Assembly: GCF_003205295.1 (NCBI RefSeq)
Contig: NZ_QJRP01000011.1
Coordinates: 92,667 to 156,666, forward strand
Direction: 5' to 3'
From: Pseudomonas mosselii
GTDB lineage: Bacteria > Pseudomonadota > Gammaproteobacteria > Pseudomonadales > Pseudomonadaceae
DNA length: 64,000 nucleotides
In this document: positions 18,013 to 26,121 of the stretch, one piece after another
Layout of the letters: each line of letters starts with the position of its first letter
Position numbering within the stretch: position 1 is the first letter of the stretch
Made by a program: the position numbers and the translations under genes
The notes under the pieces: generated by a model
What the model was told of the DNA's origin: nothing
Databases searched by the model: none
The model's input: only the letters and a program-made list of their open reading frames with translations

Positions 18013-19266
18013 ATGTCCCGAACTGTTTTCCGTGGGGCTACTTGTGGCCTGCTGTGCGGCTGGCTGCCTGTGGCCGGCGCCGCCGGATTCATCGACGACG
18101 GCAAGCTCAAGCTGCAGCTGCGCAACGTTTACTTCAACGAAAACTTCCGCGACGAACAAGGCATGAGCGCCCGCGCTGCTGCAAATGCAAAGAGCGAGCG
18201 GGTGGAATGGGCACAGGGGGTTCTGCTCGACTACCAGTCAGGGTTCACTCAAGGCCCGCTGGGGCTGGGGATCGATGCCCTGGGGCTCGCAGGCTTACGG
18301 CTCGATTCGGGCCGCGGGCGCAGCGGTACCGGCTTGCTGCCGGTGCATGACGATGGCCGTGCCGCGGACGAGTTCGTCAGTGCCGGGGTGACGGCCAAGG
18401 CGCGACTGGGGCAGACTATGGTCAAGCATGGCACCTTGTTGCCGAAGACGCCGGTGCTGGTCTACAACGATGCGCGGTTGTTGCCGCAGACCTACCAGGG
18501 CACGCAGCTGACCAATACCGATGTCGATGGCCTGACCTTGACCGCCGGCTACCTGGACCGCTTCAAGCAGCGGGATTCCTCCGACAGCACGGGCCTGTTC
18601 CTGGATGGCTACAGCGGCGGGGAGTCTGGCAGTTTCAGCTTTGCCGGGGCCGACTATGCCGTCAGCAAGCAGCTACGCATGAGCTATTTCCACAGCCAGC
18701 TCGAGCACTTCTACCGCCAGGACTACATCAGCCTGGTACACGACCTGTCATTGGCTGGCGGGGTTTTCACCACCGACTTGCGCTATTTCAAGAGCCGCGA
18801 CAGCGGAGCCGCTCATGGTGGCGAGATCGACAATGACATGTTCAGCGGTCAGCTGTCCTATATACACTCCGGGCACACTATCGGTGCCGGTTACCAGGTG
18901 CTCGACGGCGAGGCCGGGTTGCCATACATCAGCGGCGCGACGGTCTATTCGTTCAGCAATGTGGGCATCGGCAAATTCATCGAGGAGGAAGAGAAAACCT
19001 GGATGGCGAGCTATGCCTACAATTTTGCAGCGGCCGGTGTCCCCGGGCTCACCTTCATGGCGCGCTACCTGAGCGGGGACAACGGTCGCTCCGCTGGCGA
19101 CGGGCTAAGCGAGTGGGAGCGTGATGTGGAAGTTGCCTACGTGGTGCAATCCGGGCCTGTGAAAGGGTTGGGCGTGAAACTTCGTAACTATGTCTACCGT
19201 TCTGATTTTTCCCGAGGTCGCGACAGCAACCGGATCTATCTGACCTACGATATAGCGGTTTGGTAA
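18013..19266 (+). CDS. OprD-family outer membrane porin
   Basis: Substrate-selective outer-membrane porin of 417 residues. A signal peptide (about 1-24, ending PVAGAA) is followed by GFIDDGKLKLQLRNVYFNENF, the typical OprD first strand, then alternating beta-strand sequence and a C-terminal aromatic end (YLTYDIAVW). Its length is in the family range. OprD paralogues often serve the carboxylate taken in by the adjacent inner-membrane carrier, so I infer that this one admits citrate, tricarballylate or aconitate. The ATG chosen begins the signal peptide; an upstream in-frame reading overlaps the CitMHS gene. Confidence 0.92.
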   Translation: MSRTVFRGATCGLLCGWLPVAGAAGFIDDGKLKLQLRNVYFNENFRDEQGMSARAAANAKSERVEWAQGVLLDYQSGFTQGPLGLGIDALGLAGLRLDSGRGRSGTGLLPVHDDGRAADEFVSAGVTAKARLGQTMVKHGTLLPKTPVLVYNDARLLPQTYQGTQLTNTDVDGLTLTAGYLDRFKQRDSSDSTGLFLDGYSGGESGSFSFAGADYAVSKQLRMSYFHSQLEHFYRQDYISLVHDLSLAGGVFTTDLRYFKSRDSGAAHGGEIDNDMFSGQLSYIHSGHTIGAGYQVLDGEAGLPYISGATVYSFSNVGIGKFIEEEEKTWMASYAYNFAAAGVPGLTFMARYLSGDNGRSAGDGLSEWERDVEVAYVVQSGPVKGLGVKLRNYVYRSDFSRGRDSNRIYLTYDIAVW

Positions 19267-19308
19267 TGGCGGCAGCGCTCGCTCGCCAGGTGCTGGCAGA
19301 TAAACGAA

Positions 19309-20226
19309 TCACGCTCCGCACGGCTGTGGCGCTTTCCTGCCTAACCGGATCAGCTCGTTGGAGAAACACAGTCCGCTGAGGATCAAACCTGCGCCAAGGT
19401 ACAAAGTGTCTCTCGGCACCTCATTGAGGATCAAGAATGCCAGTAGCGCGGCAAACAGCGGTTCCGTCAGTTCCAGTGCCTGAACTTGCGATGGTTTCAG
19501 ATACTCGATGGCCTTGGTGGTACAGAAGAAGCCGAGGATGGTCGGCAATGCGGCCAGAGCCAGCAATGCAATGACCGCCGCCATCGATAGCTCTGCGATG
19601 ATGAACCCGTCGGTCGCAGCCGGCATCAGCAGATAAAGACTGCCGAAAAACAACAGTTGCCGAGTGAAATGCAGCCCTCCGGAAACGCCCATGCGCTTCA
19701 TGGCAACCGAAAATGCGCCATATCCGCAGCCTCCGATCGAAGCGAGCACTGCGCCTTGCAGGGTGAAGCCTTGTTCCAGGTCAGCGCCAAAAATCACGGC
19801 AATACCGGCTATCGTCAATCCGGCGCCTACCGTCGCGTTGGCGGTAATTGGGTCTTTGAGGATGATCCGCCCCAGCAAGATCGAAGAAATGGAGGCGCTT
19901 GCCATCAGGATCACCACGACGCCGGCAGCGGCGTAATGGCTGTAGGCCAAGGTTTCAAAGTGGAACAGCACAAAAATGCCGAGAAAGGCGCAAACGGCGG
20001 CAGGGAGCCACTTGGCCGTATGCACGGGCCGCTTGAGGAACATGAGCAAGGCTGACAGCAACAGGCAGCCAAGTACGGTTTTTATCAGGGCGATGCTGCT
20101 GGAGCTGAATCCACTGTTCATCAACACTTTGCTGAGTACGCCGATGGTTGCATTCAGTGCAGCGGCGCACAGTGCAAAGACGACCCCTTTGCCGAAACGA
20201 GATTGCATCAGTACATTCCTTGTCAT
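19309..20226 (-). CDS. EamA/DMT-superfamily exporter
   Basis: Drug/metabolite transporter protein of 305 residues with ten hydrophobic segments in two EamA repeats (first beginning GVVFALCAAALNATIGVLSKVL, second near GAVLASIGGCGYGAFSVAMKR). The end of the second repeat contains LKPSQVQALELTEPLFAALLAFLILNE, a typical EamA motif. It acts in the inner membrane, probably as a metabolite exporter; cargo unknown. The first ATG overlaps the stop of the upstream diguanylate cyclase gene as ATGA, so the two are probably made from one mRNA. Confidence 0.9.
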   Translation of the reverse strand: MTRNVLMQSRFGKGVVFALCAAALNATIGVLSKVLMNSGFSSSSIALIKTVLGCLLLSALLMFLKRPVHTAKWLPAAVCAFLGIFVLFHFETLAYSHYAAAGVVVILMASASISSILLGRIILKDPITANATVGAGLTIAGIAVIFGADLEQGFTLQGAVLASIGGCGYGAFSVAMKRMGVSGGLHFTRQLLFFGSLYLLMPAATDGFIIAELSMAAVIALLALAALPTILGFFCTTKAIEYLKPSQVQALELTEPLFAALLAFLILNEVPRDTLYLGAGLILSGLCFSNELIRLGRKAPQPCGA

Positions 20227-21773
20227 TGGTCTTGAGCTTTCGCTTGGTCGACATACAGGCCATTGCGACCTGCTTGCTTGGCGAGATAGAGCGCCTGGTC
20301 CGCGCGTTCCAGCAGCGATGACGGGCTGTCGAGGGTTGGCCCGCCGGAGCAGGCGATACCGATACTGGCGGTCACATGCCCGAAAGGGCTGCCTTCGTGA
20401 GGGATGGATTGCAAGGCCAGGCGCTCGAGCATCAGCCTGGCAACGACGGTCGCTCCGTCATTGTCGGTATCGGGCAGGATCACAGCCATTTCCTCACCCC
20501 CGTAACGTGCCAGCAGATCGCGAGGGCGGCGGATGCAGGAGGCGAGCAGGTGAGCCATCTGCTGCAGGCAAGCATCGCCAGCCGGATGCCCATAGGTGTC
20601 GTTGTAGCGTTTGAAATGATCGATGTCGATCATCAGCAAAGCCAGCGTGGTCCGGCCTCGGTAGGCCGTGCGGATCTCCTGGGTCAGCGTCTCGTCAAAG
20701 CAGCGTCGGTTGGCAAGTCCTGTCAGCGCATCATGCATCGCTTGGTGCTCAAGCTGCTGGTTGCTCTCAAGCAGTTGCTGCTGGGCCAGTCGAAGTTCGC
20801 TTTCGACTGCGTCACGCCGGCTCATGGCCCGAATCAGCAGCCAGCCAATGGTTCCGGTCAATGCAAGCAGCGCCGCAACCACCAGCGACGACAGCAGCGC
20901 CTCGAGCCGCCAGGCCGAGAGTGCTTCCTGCTTGCCCAGCGCGACCGTTGTCACCAGGGGTAGCTTGTCGCTCTTGCGAAACGCATAGAGGCGCTCCACG
21001 CCGTCAAGGCTGGAGGTGAATGATGCGGTGCCGGCTGACTGGTCGATGAGGTACTTAGCGAAGATTGGCGACTTTGAAAAGTTGCGCTCCATGTCCTGTT
21101 CCCGAAACGGATAGCGCACCAACATGGAGCCGTCGGTAAAGGTCAGCCCAATGGCTCCGTCATGGCCGACGTCCAAACTGCCGAAAAGCTGCAGGAAGTT
21201 TTCAACGCCAAGCGTCATGGCAACAACGCCGGCGAATTCACCGCGGTCATCGTTGAATCGCCTGCTGATGGTGATCACCCATTCCTGGGTGACCCGGCTA
21301 CGGATTGGCAGGCCGATGAAAGGGTCGCGGGACGGGTCGTCACGGTGGTGGATGAAGAAGGCCCGGTCGCTGCTGTTGGCCCCGACGGGGGTAGGGCGGT
21401 TGGACGACATGAGCCAGCGACCATCCTTCGCATAGATGGTGATGCCGCTCATTGGCGGCATCAATGGCTGCTGACGCTTGACCAGCTGACCCAGCCGTTC
21501 GATCTGCCCAGGTTCGGCGCCCTCGGTTTCCAGGCGCTCGACCAGGCCGAGCAGCAGCATTGAGCTCTGCCGGACGATACCTTCCGAATAGGTGGACAGT
21601 GCCTGGGTCAGGTTCAGGCCATGGACATCGATGTCTTCCAAGGCACGCTCGCGAGAGGCCATGACCTTCCAGAGCGTTAGCGAGGCGAGGGAACAACCTA
21701 TGACCGATAGCAATAGCACAACGAGATGAATGTCACGCTTCGTCAATTCACGCGCCTTTTCCCTGAGGATCAA
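20223..21773 (-). CDS. Membrane diguanylate cyclase with dCache sensor
   Basis: Makes cyclic di-GMP in response to an outside signal. The 516 residues show a first membrane helix (HLVVLLLSVIGCSLASLTLW, about 17-36), a periplasmic double-Cache region (about 45-285), a second helix (LLSSLVVAALLALTGTIGWLLI, about 292-313), a short coiled linker, and a C-terminal GGDEF domain starting HDALTGLANRRCFDE. The active loop is RYGGEEM, an accepted variant ending in Met in place of Phe, and the inhibitory RxxD site is present five residues before it (RPRD). It is therefore probably an active, product-inhibited enzyme. It is followed by an overlapping DMT gene. Confidence 0.92.
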   Translation of the reverse strand: MILREKARELTKRDIHLVVLLLSVIGCSLASLTLWKVMASRERALEDIDVHGLNLTQALSTYSEGIVRQSSMLLLGLVERLETEGAEPGQIERLGQLVKRQQPLMPPMSGITIYAKDGRWLMSSNRPTPVGANSSDRAFFIHHRDDPSRDPFIGLPIRSRVTQEWVITISRRFNDDRGEFAGVVAMTLGVENFLQLFGSLDVGHDGAIGLTFTDGSMLVRYPFREQDMERNFSKSPIFAKYLIDQSAGTASFTSSLDGVERLYAFRKSDKLPLVTTVALGKQEALSAWRLEALLSSLVVAALLALTGTIGWLLIRAMSRRDAVESELRLAQQQLLESNQQLEHQAMHDALTGLANRRCFDETLTQEIRTAYRGRTTLALLMIDIDHFKRYNDTYGHPAGDACLQQMAHLLASCIRRPRDLLARYGGEEMAVILPDTDNDGATVVARLMLERLALQSIPHEGSPFGHVTASIGIACSGGPTLDSPSSLLERADQALYLAKQAGRNGLYVDQAKAQDQ

Positions 21774-21788
21774 GTTGAGCGTCGACCC

Positions 21789-21855
21789 GATTTAGCTAAC
21801 CAGACGGTCAAGAAGTAACTATCTGGTTCATGTGCAATAATATAACAGCTAAATC
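21789..21855. repeat. Nested inverted repeat upstream of the diguanylate cyclase
   Basis: GATTTAGCTAACCAGA (21789-21804) can pair with TCTGGTT (21822-21828) and AGCTAAATC (21847-21855), giving 16 paired bases broken by an 18-base one-sided loop. It lies just before the cyclase gene, in a locally AT-rich stretch between it and the next gene's end. It could be a regulatory site, part of the cyclase leader, or a relic. Confidence 0.4.
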
Positions 21856-21913
21856 GTGGTACGGTCCGACATGATTACACGGGCTGAAGTCTTCCTCCGA
21901 GCGCGCGACATCA

Positions 21914-23014
21914 TTATCTTGCAACAGGGGGGCAAGCAGAGTGAGCAGGGTAATCAGGCAAGTAACCTTGGAGGTAGCGCACGGTCTTATCCAGCGTTTT
22001 CGCCATGTCGGGATGTGCCAACTGATACTTTCGCTCCAGTTGCTTGCTTTCACTCATGTCGAAGCGCTGTGTCTGAATGAAGTTCAATGACTCGGGGCTG
22101 ATCGCGAACCTGGCCGCCAGCCCGGGGATCTTCAAGAGCCCCTTTAGCAACCCTATTGGTACATGGCGGTGGGGTGCCTTGATCTTCAGCGCTTTTGCCA
22201 GTTGCTCGAGCATACCCTGCAAGTTCGGAGTGTGCTCGAAGAGCGCCAGGACCTCCCGGTTGGCCATCGCGGGGTCGAACGCCACGCAGGTCATCATCTT
22301 CACCAGATAGTCAACGCTGACCAATGGCAGCCAGTGCCTGGTGGAGCCAGGGACAGCCTTGAAGCGGCCCAGTGCCAGATTTCGAATGAGTTCGGCCAAT
22401 GGTTGTCCTTCAGGGATATGCCCACTCTCGCTGTGGCCACACACCGTGGCAGGATGAACGATCGCGTAATCTGCGCTGACTTCCTGCATGTAACGGATAA
22501 CTGCAAAATGGGACTCCAGCTTGCTGCCTTCGTAACCGCCTGCACGGCCGTAGACTGTTGGCCAATGAGTGTTTTCAGGGTGCTCGTTATCAATCCCGAT
22601 ACTCGCAAGGTAGGTAATGTTCTGCACCATATAGCCGCCCACCATCAGTAAGCGGACGCGCTGGTTCGCCGCGAGCCTGGCGACTCTCAGCGCTCCTTGC
22701 ACATTGACCGCGCGGGCCTGCTCCGTTGTCAGACCCCAGGTAAACTGCGCCGCGAGGTGAAAAACAACGGAGGCCGAAGACACGCGTTGCTTGTCTGCTT
22801 CACTGAGTCCAAGCCCCTCCCTGCTGATATCCCCTTCAACCGCATGAATAAAAGCAGGGTCACCGCCCAGGCGGGTTACCTGCTCTCTGAGGTGTCCGAT
22901 GTTGTCGGGGTTGCGCATAAGCACCTGGGTCGTGTGCCCTGTTGCAGTGAGATGTGCCAACAAGTGTTGACCCACAAACCCACTGCCGCCTGTGACGAAG
23001 CATTCCACGCTCAT
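21914..23014 (-). CDS. NAD-dependent epimerase/dehydratase-type SDR protein
   Basis: Extended short-chain dehydrogenase/reductase of 366 residues. The Rossmann motif GGSGFVGQHLL lies at the N-terminus and FHLAAQFTWGL marks the next family segment; the catalytic Tyr-Lys is not in the classic YxxxK form but a GGYEGSKLESHFAV segment (Y-x-x-S-K) fits. The substrate is unknown. The ATG of MSVECFV is chosen since it starts the beta-strand of the fold; an upstream ATG lies within the promoter. It is divergent from a MerR-family gene through a MerR-type operator, so it is probably the induced target of that regulator. Confidence 0.82.
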   Translation of the reverse strand: MSVECFVTGGSGFVGQHLLAHLTATGHTTQVLMRNPDNIGHLREQVTRLGGDPAFIHAVEGDISREGLGLSEADKQRVSSASVVFHLAAQFTWGLTTEQARAVNVQGALRVARLAANQRVRLLMVGGYMVQNITYLASIGIDNEHPENTHWPTVYGRAGGYEGSKLESHFAVIRYMQEVSADYAIVHPATVCGHSESGHIPEGQPLAELIRNLALGRFKAVPGSTRHWLPLVSVDYLVKMMTCVAFDPAMANREVLALFEHTPNLQGMLEQLAKALKIKAPHRHVPIGLLKGLLKIPGLAARFAISPESLNFIQTQRFDMSESKQLERKYQLAHPDMAKTLDKTVRYLQGYLPDYPAHSACPPVAR

Positions 23015-23044
23015 GTCTGAACCCTTGTCTGGATGATCGGTGCA

Positions 23045-23076
23045 GGCTAAGGTGTAGAGCATACTCTACAGTCAAG
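23045..23076 (-). promoter_or_regulatory. MerR-type promoter/operator for the epimerase gene
   Basis: A perfect 7-base dyad (TGTAGAG-CATA-CTCTACA, 23053-23070) sits between the two divergent genes. On the minus strand a good -35 element TTGACT overlaps its edge, and a weak -10 (TAGCCT) follows at about 20 bases. A dyad placed inside an over-long spacer is the signature of promoters activated by MerR-family proteins through DNA distortion. Confidence 0.65.
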
Positions 23077-23087
23077 AGGTTTTTACT

Positions 23088-23492
23088 GTGAATGTTGGAG
23101 AGTTGGAGCGCCGCAGTGGAGTCGGCCGCCATACATTGCGTTATTACGAGCAACTCGGGCTTATCGTGGCCCATCGCCAAGCCAACAACTACCGCAGCTA
23201 CAGCGAGCAGACCGTTGTTGATCTGGCCTTTATACAAAGTGCTCAGAGTGGCGGTTTTTCACTCGCCGAGATCGGCGACATCCTTTCGGCCAAGCGGGGT
23301 AATACGATCGATTGCGCCCAAGGGGCGGCCTTGGTCGCCAGCAAGATGGCCGAAGTTCAAGCGAAGATCACCACGCTGCAAGCCGCCTATGTATTTCTGG
23401 ACGCTGAGCGTGCAAAGCTGGAAGCCAGTGCCACTGCTAACGGCCTCACTATTGCTCAGGCTTCTGCCCATCAGCATGGCTCGACGCTGTAG
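23088..23492 (+). CDS. MerR-family transcriptional regulator
   Basis: Regulator of 134 residues with the N-terminal MerR winged helix (MNVGELERRSGVGRHTLRYYEQLGLI, then NNYRSYSEQTVVDLAFIQSAQSGGFSLAEI) and a C-terminal dimerisation helix (ALVASKMAEVQAKITTLQAAY). There is no obvious metal-binding cysteine set at the C-terminus; only one Cys (in IDCAQG) is seen, so an organic or oxidative effector is as likely as a metal. It probably controls the divergent epimerase gene and itself. Confidence 0.92.
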   Translation: MNVGELERRSGVGRHTLRYYEQLGLIVAHRQANNYRSYSEQTVVDLAFIQSAQSGGFSLAEIGDILSAKRGNTIDCAQGAALVASKMAEVQAKITTLQAAYVFLDAERAKLEASATANGLTIAQASAHQHGSTL

Positions 23493-23530
23493 CCGATTGG
23501 CCGATTTTTGCCTGTCGCCACCGTCTTCTT

Positions 23531-23572
23531 TGGGTCGATAGCTGTCACTCACTACCGGCTGCTATCGACCCA
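23531..23572. repeat. 12-base inverted repeat after the MerR gene
   Basis: TGGGTCGATAGC and GCTATCGACCCA form a perfect 12-base stem with an 18-base loop, 40 bases past the merR-type stop. It may be its terminator, although no T-run follows. Related wording (GACCGTTATCGACTCATAGCTGCC) appears again near 24400 on the other side of the transposase remnant. Confidence 0.5.
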
Positions 23573-23745
23573 GTCAGTGTGAAAATGCAAGTAAGTACGT
23601 CGAGTAGCGAAAGAAGCTGGGGTAGCTTGTAAATTCGCAGTTGCAAGTGGAGACCTACCTCAGTCGGACACCAGCCGCAGCCCGTGCTATCAGGGCTGCG
23701 GCAGCGGCCCATCTAGCCGTATACGGGAGCAAAAAACGCTTGGTT

Positions 23746-24047
23746 TCATGTCCTGATCGCTTCAATCAGCCCAGCGACGCCAAAGATGCTCATCATTCGT
23801 TTGAGATTGTAGGCAAGCACGTGAAGGCTCATTTCGGTACTTACCCTCGGTAGGGTTTTGGTCAGGAAGTGAGTGCTTCCCATCCAGTATTTGAGCGTTC
23901 CGATGAGATGCTCCTCCGTCTGCCGGCGAACCTTCATCCTTCCTGGATCATGTTCCAATCTGATCTGCACCGCTTCAACTACCCCTTCATGCTCCTAGCG
24001 CTTTAGCCGGCGTTCCTTACCCGTCGTACACTGCTTCTGCATCTGGG
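23746..24047 (-). pseudogene. Remnant of an IS1182-type transposase C-terminus
   Basis: The reading frame encodes GTLKYWMGSTHFLTKTLPRV and STEMSLHVLAYNLKRMMSIFG, the conserved C-terminal part of IS1182-like DDE transposases, preceded in the same frame by QCTTGKERRLKR. A stop (TAG, where family members have TGG in RRW-E-HE) interrupts the frame, and no N-terminal catalytic part is present. It is therefore dead. No intact terminal repeats were found. Confidence 0.72.
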
Positions 24048-24504
24048 ATGCAACAGATATACGCAGGGCTCGAGGCGTTTGAAGCAAGCCTTGCAGGTGC
24101 CAAGTATCACTGCGGGCTTAAGCGTCTGCCATAAACAACGAAGCGAGCTTCTGGCTTTGATCTAGATGCGATCGCCGCAGGAGCGGGTTTGACCTGCGAG
24201 TACGGGCGTAAAAATATCAACCGTGTACGAATCCGTTCAGCCACGTATGCTTCGGGTCATTCAGCGAACAACAATAAAATTCTGAGTTAATTGATCCATG
24301 GTCAATGAATGTTTTCCTACTCATTGTAGGGTTTATAGGCAGCTTTGTGTCCATAGCGGCCTCTGGCGAGCGACCGCTCTGGATCGCGAGTCATGAGCCA
24401 CAACTGACCGTTATCGACTCATAGCTGCCTCTCACCGCACTGGCAGAAAACGAACAAAAGCAAAAATTCCGAGTGCCTGACCCTGAAACGGCTTTACCCC
24501 CGTT
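24048..24504. other. Gene-free stretch after the transposase remnant
   Basis: No supportable coding sequence. It contains degraded DNA upstream of the transposase fragment (a CKACFKRLEPC-like piece in a different frame near 24085 suggests a frameshifted Cys-rich part of the same element) and, near 24350-24440, an intergenic motif (GAGCGACCGCTCTGGATCGC and ATCGACTCATAGCTGCC) that resembles the one after the merR-type gene. Confidence 0.5.
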
Positions 24505-25419
24505 TCAGCCAACCACCGGCGCATGCTCGGCCATCAATTCGATTATCCAGTCGATAAACACCCGCACCTTGGCGCTGACATGGCGATTCGGCGGGAAGGC
24601 CAGGTACATCGGCATTGGCGACATGTGCCAGTCTTCAAGCAGCGACAGCAGCTCGCCGCTGCTCAGGTGCGGCTTGGCCATGTACTGCGGCAGCCAGAGC
24701 ATCCCCAGGCCAGCCAGGCCGGCGGCAAGGTACGCATTGCCGTCATCGACCGTCAGTTGCGGGCGGGCCTGGACCTCTATGCGCTCCTCGCCACGCTGCA
24801 TCGCGTAGGGCAAGGTTTTGCCTGTGCGAAACCAGAGAAAGCCGATGGTTTTGTGCGGGCCGTCCCCTAACTCACGGGGGTGTACCGGTGTCCCGAAACG
24901 CTGCAAGTAGCCCGGCGTGGCATAGATGCCGAGCTTCAAATCGCCCACATGCCTCGCCACCAGGGACTGATCGGTGATCTCGCCGCCCCGCACCACGCAG
25001 TCGACGTTTTCACCAATGATGTCGACGATGCGATCGCTCACGCCCACGGTCAGCTGGATTTCTGGATAACGTGCAAAGAACTCCGGCAAGGCGGGTATGA
25101 GCAGCATTCGCGCCAGCGGGCTGGGTACATCCACCCGCAGCCGTCCGCGCGGTGTCATGGACGCGCTGGACAAGCTGGTCTCGGCGTCATCCATGTCGAC
25201 CAGTAGCCGGACCACGCGTTCGTAGTAGGCCGCGCCGTCGGCGGTGACATTGACCTTGCGTGTGGTGCGGTTGAGCAGGCGCACGCGCAGCCTCGCTTCC
25301 AGCTGCTGGATGAGCTGCGTCACGGTGGTCTTGCTCATGTGCAGGGTGGCGGCCGCCTTGGTGAAACTGCCGGTTTCCACCACTCGGGCAAACGCCTGCA
25401 TTGCATCGAATCGGTCCAT
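24505..25419 (-). CDS. LysR-type regulator
   Basis: LysR-family regulator, 304 residues. The DNA-binding domain is MDRFDAMQAFARVVETGSFTKAAATLHMSKTTVTQLIQQLEARL, followed by the 'RLLNRTTRKV-VTADG' motif of the CrgA-type LysR subgroup and a substrate-binding domain. I chose the ATG of MDRFDAMQ, a very common start in this subgroup; an earlier ATG adds 16 untypical residues. It is divergent from the ridA-like gene with a 140-base gap, so that gene is a plausible target. Confidence 0.9.
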   Translation of the reverse strand: MDRFDAMQAFARVVETGSFTKAAATLHMSKTTVTQLIQQLEARLRVRLLNRTTRKVNVTADGAAYYERVVRLLVDMDDAETSLSSASMTPRGRLRVDVPSPLARMLLIPALPEFFARYPEIQLTVGVSDRIVDIIGENVDCVVRGGEITDQSLVARHVGDLKLGIYATPGYLQRFGTPVHPRELGDGPHKTIGFLWFRTGKTLPYAMQRGEERIEVQARPQLTVDDGNAYLAAGLAGLGMLWLPQYMAKPHLSSGELLSLLEDWHMSPMPMYLAFPPNRHVSAKVRVFIDWIIELMAEHAPVVG

Positions 25420-25559
25420 TCCACGCCTCGTTCGCACCTGGATTGTTTGGAGTATACAAACAGTCATGACCAGAGCTGCCCGTTTATCCAGGTAGGTGGC
25501 CTTTTTATAGTGGCCTCACCGTAAACACCGGGCCGCGAAGGCCTAGAACGAGGTAGGTA

Positions 25560-25955
25560 ATGTCCAGCAAACGTGATGTTGTTTTCCCACCCGATCGCCA
25601 TGCTTTGTACGAGCTGCACCGTTACTCGCCGGCGATTCGCTCCAACGGGTTTCTGTTCGTATCCGGTCAGGTCGGCAGCCGCAAGGATGGTTCGGCCGAG
25701 CCGGACCTGGCGGCGCAGGTTCGCCTGGCCTTCGCCAACCTCAACGCGATCCTCGCCGAGGCCGGCAGTAGTTTCGAGGATGTGGTTGATACGACCATCT
25801 TCATGGTCGACCCCGACTCGAAGTTTGAAACCATCTGGGAAGTGGCGGCCGAGTATTGGGGTGAGGCGCCTTATCCTACGGTGACCGCTCTTGGCGTGAC
25901 CTGGCTGTCCGGCTTCGACTTCGAGATCAAGGTGATCGCGAAACTGCCGCAATAG
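25560..25955 (+). CDS. RidA-family protein (YjgF/YER057c/UK114)
   Basis: Protein of 131 residues of the Rid family, which hydrolyses reactive enamine/imine intermediates in RidA itself, while other subgroups have varied roles. Family features are SNGFLFVSGQVGSRKDGSAEPDLAAQVRLAFANLNAILAEAGSSFEDVVDTTIFMVD and the C-terminal YPTVTALGVTWLSGFDFEIKVIA. The usual catalytic Arg of RidA (in R-x-C-V) is not seen near the end; the sequence reads VTALGVTWL there, so deaminase activity is doubtful. Confidence 0.9.
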   Translation: MSSKRDVVFPPDRHALYELHRYSPAIRSNGFLFVSGQVGSRKDGSAEPDLAAQVRLAFANLNAILAEAGSSFEDVVDTTIFMVDPDSKFETIWEVAAEYWGEAPYPTVTALGVTWLSGFDFEIKVIAKLPQ

Positions 25956-26023
25956 AGGCGGTCCAGCCCCTGCTTCTAGTTCAGGTCGCAGGGCGCGGTC
26001 ATGCTACTTCGCTGCACTCGGAA

Positions 26024-26077
26024 AGCCCCCGCTTACCCGTCGGCCAGACGGTAATGGCGGTTCGCCTTGCGGGGGCT
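26024..26077. terminator. Large branched stem after ridA-like gene
   Basis: AGCCCCCGC pairs with GCGGGGGCT (9 bases), and inside it TTACC-GTC pairs with GAC-GGTAA around GGCCA. It sits between the RidA gene and the DUF533 gene and could end transcription of the former, with a partly U-containing tail (ATCGTTGCTTGTC). Confidence 0.45.
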
Positions 26078-26121
26078 ATCGTTGCTTGTCTGGGCGACGA
26101 CTACCGACCGAGGGCGGTGCC

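Noticed and set aside
23641..23853. Plus-strand 70-codon frame near the transposase remnant
   Set aside because: The opposite strand clearly encodes the transposase C-terminus here, and this frame has no ribosome site or family match.
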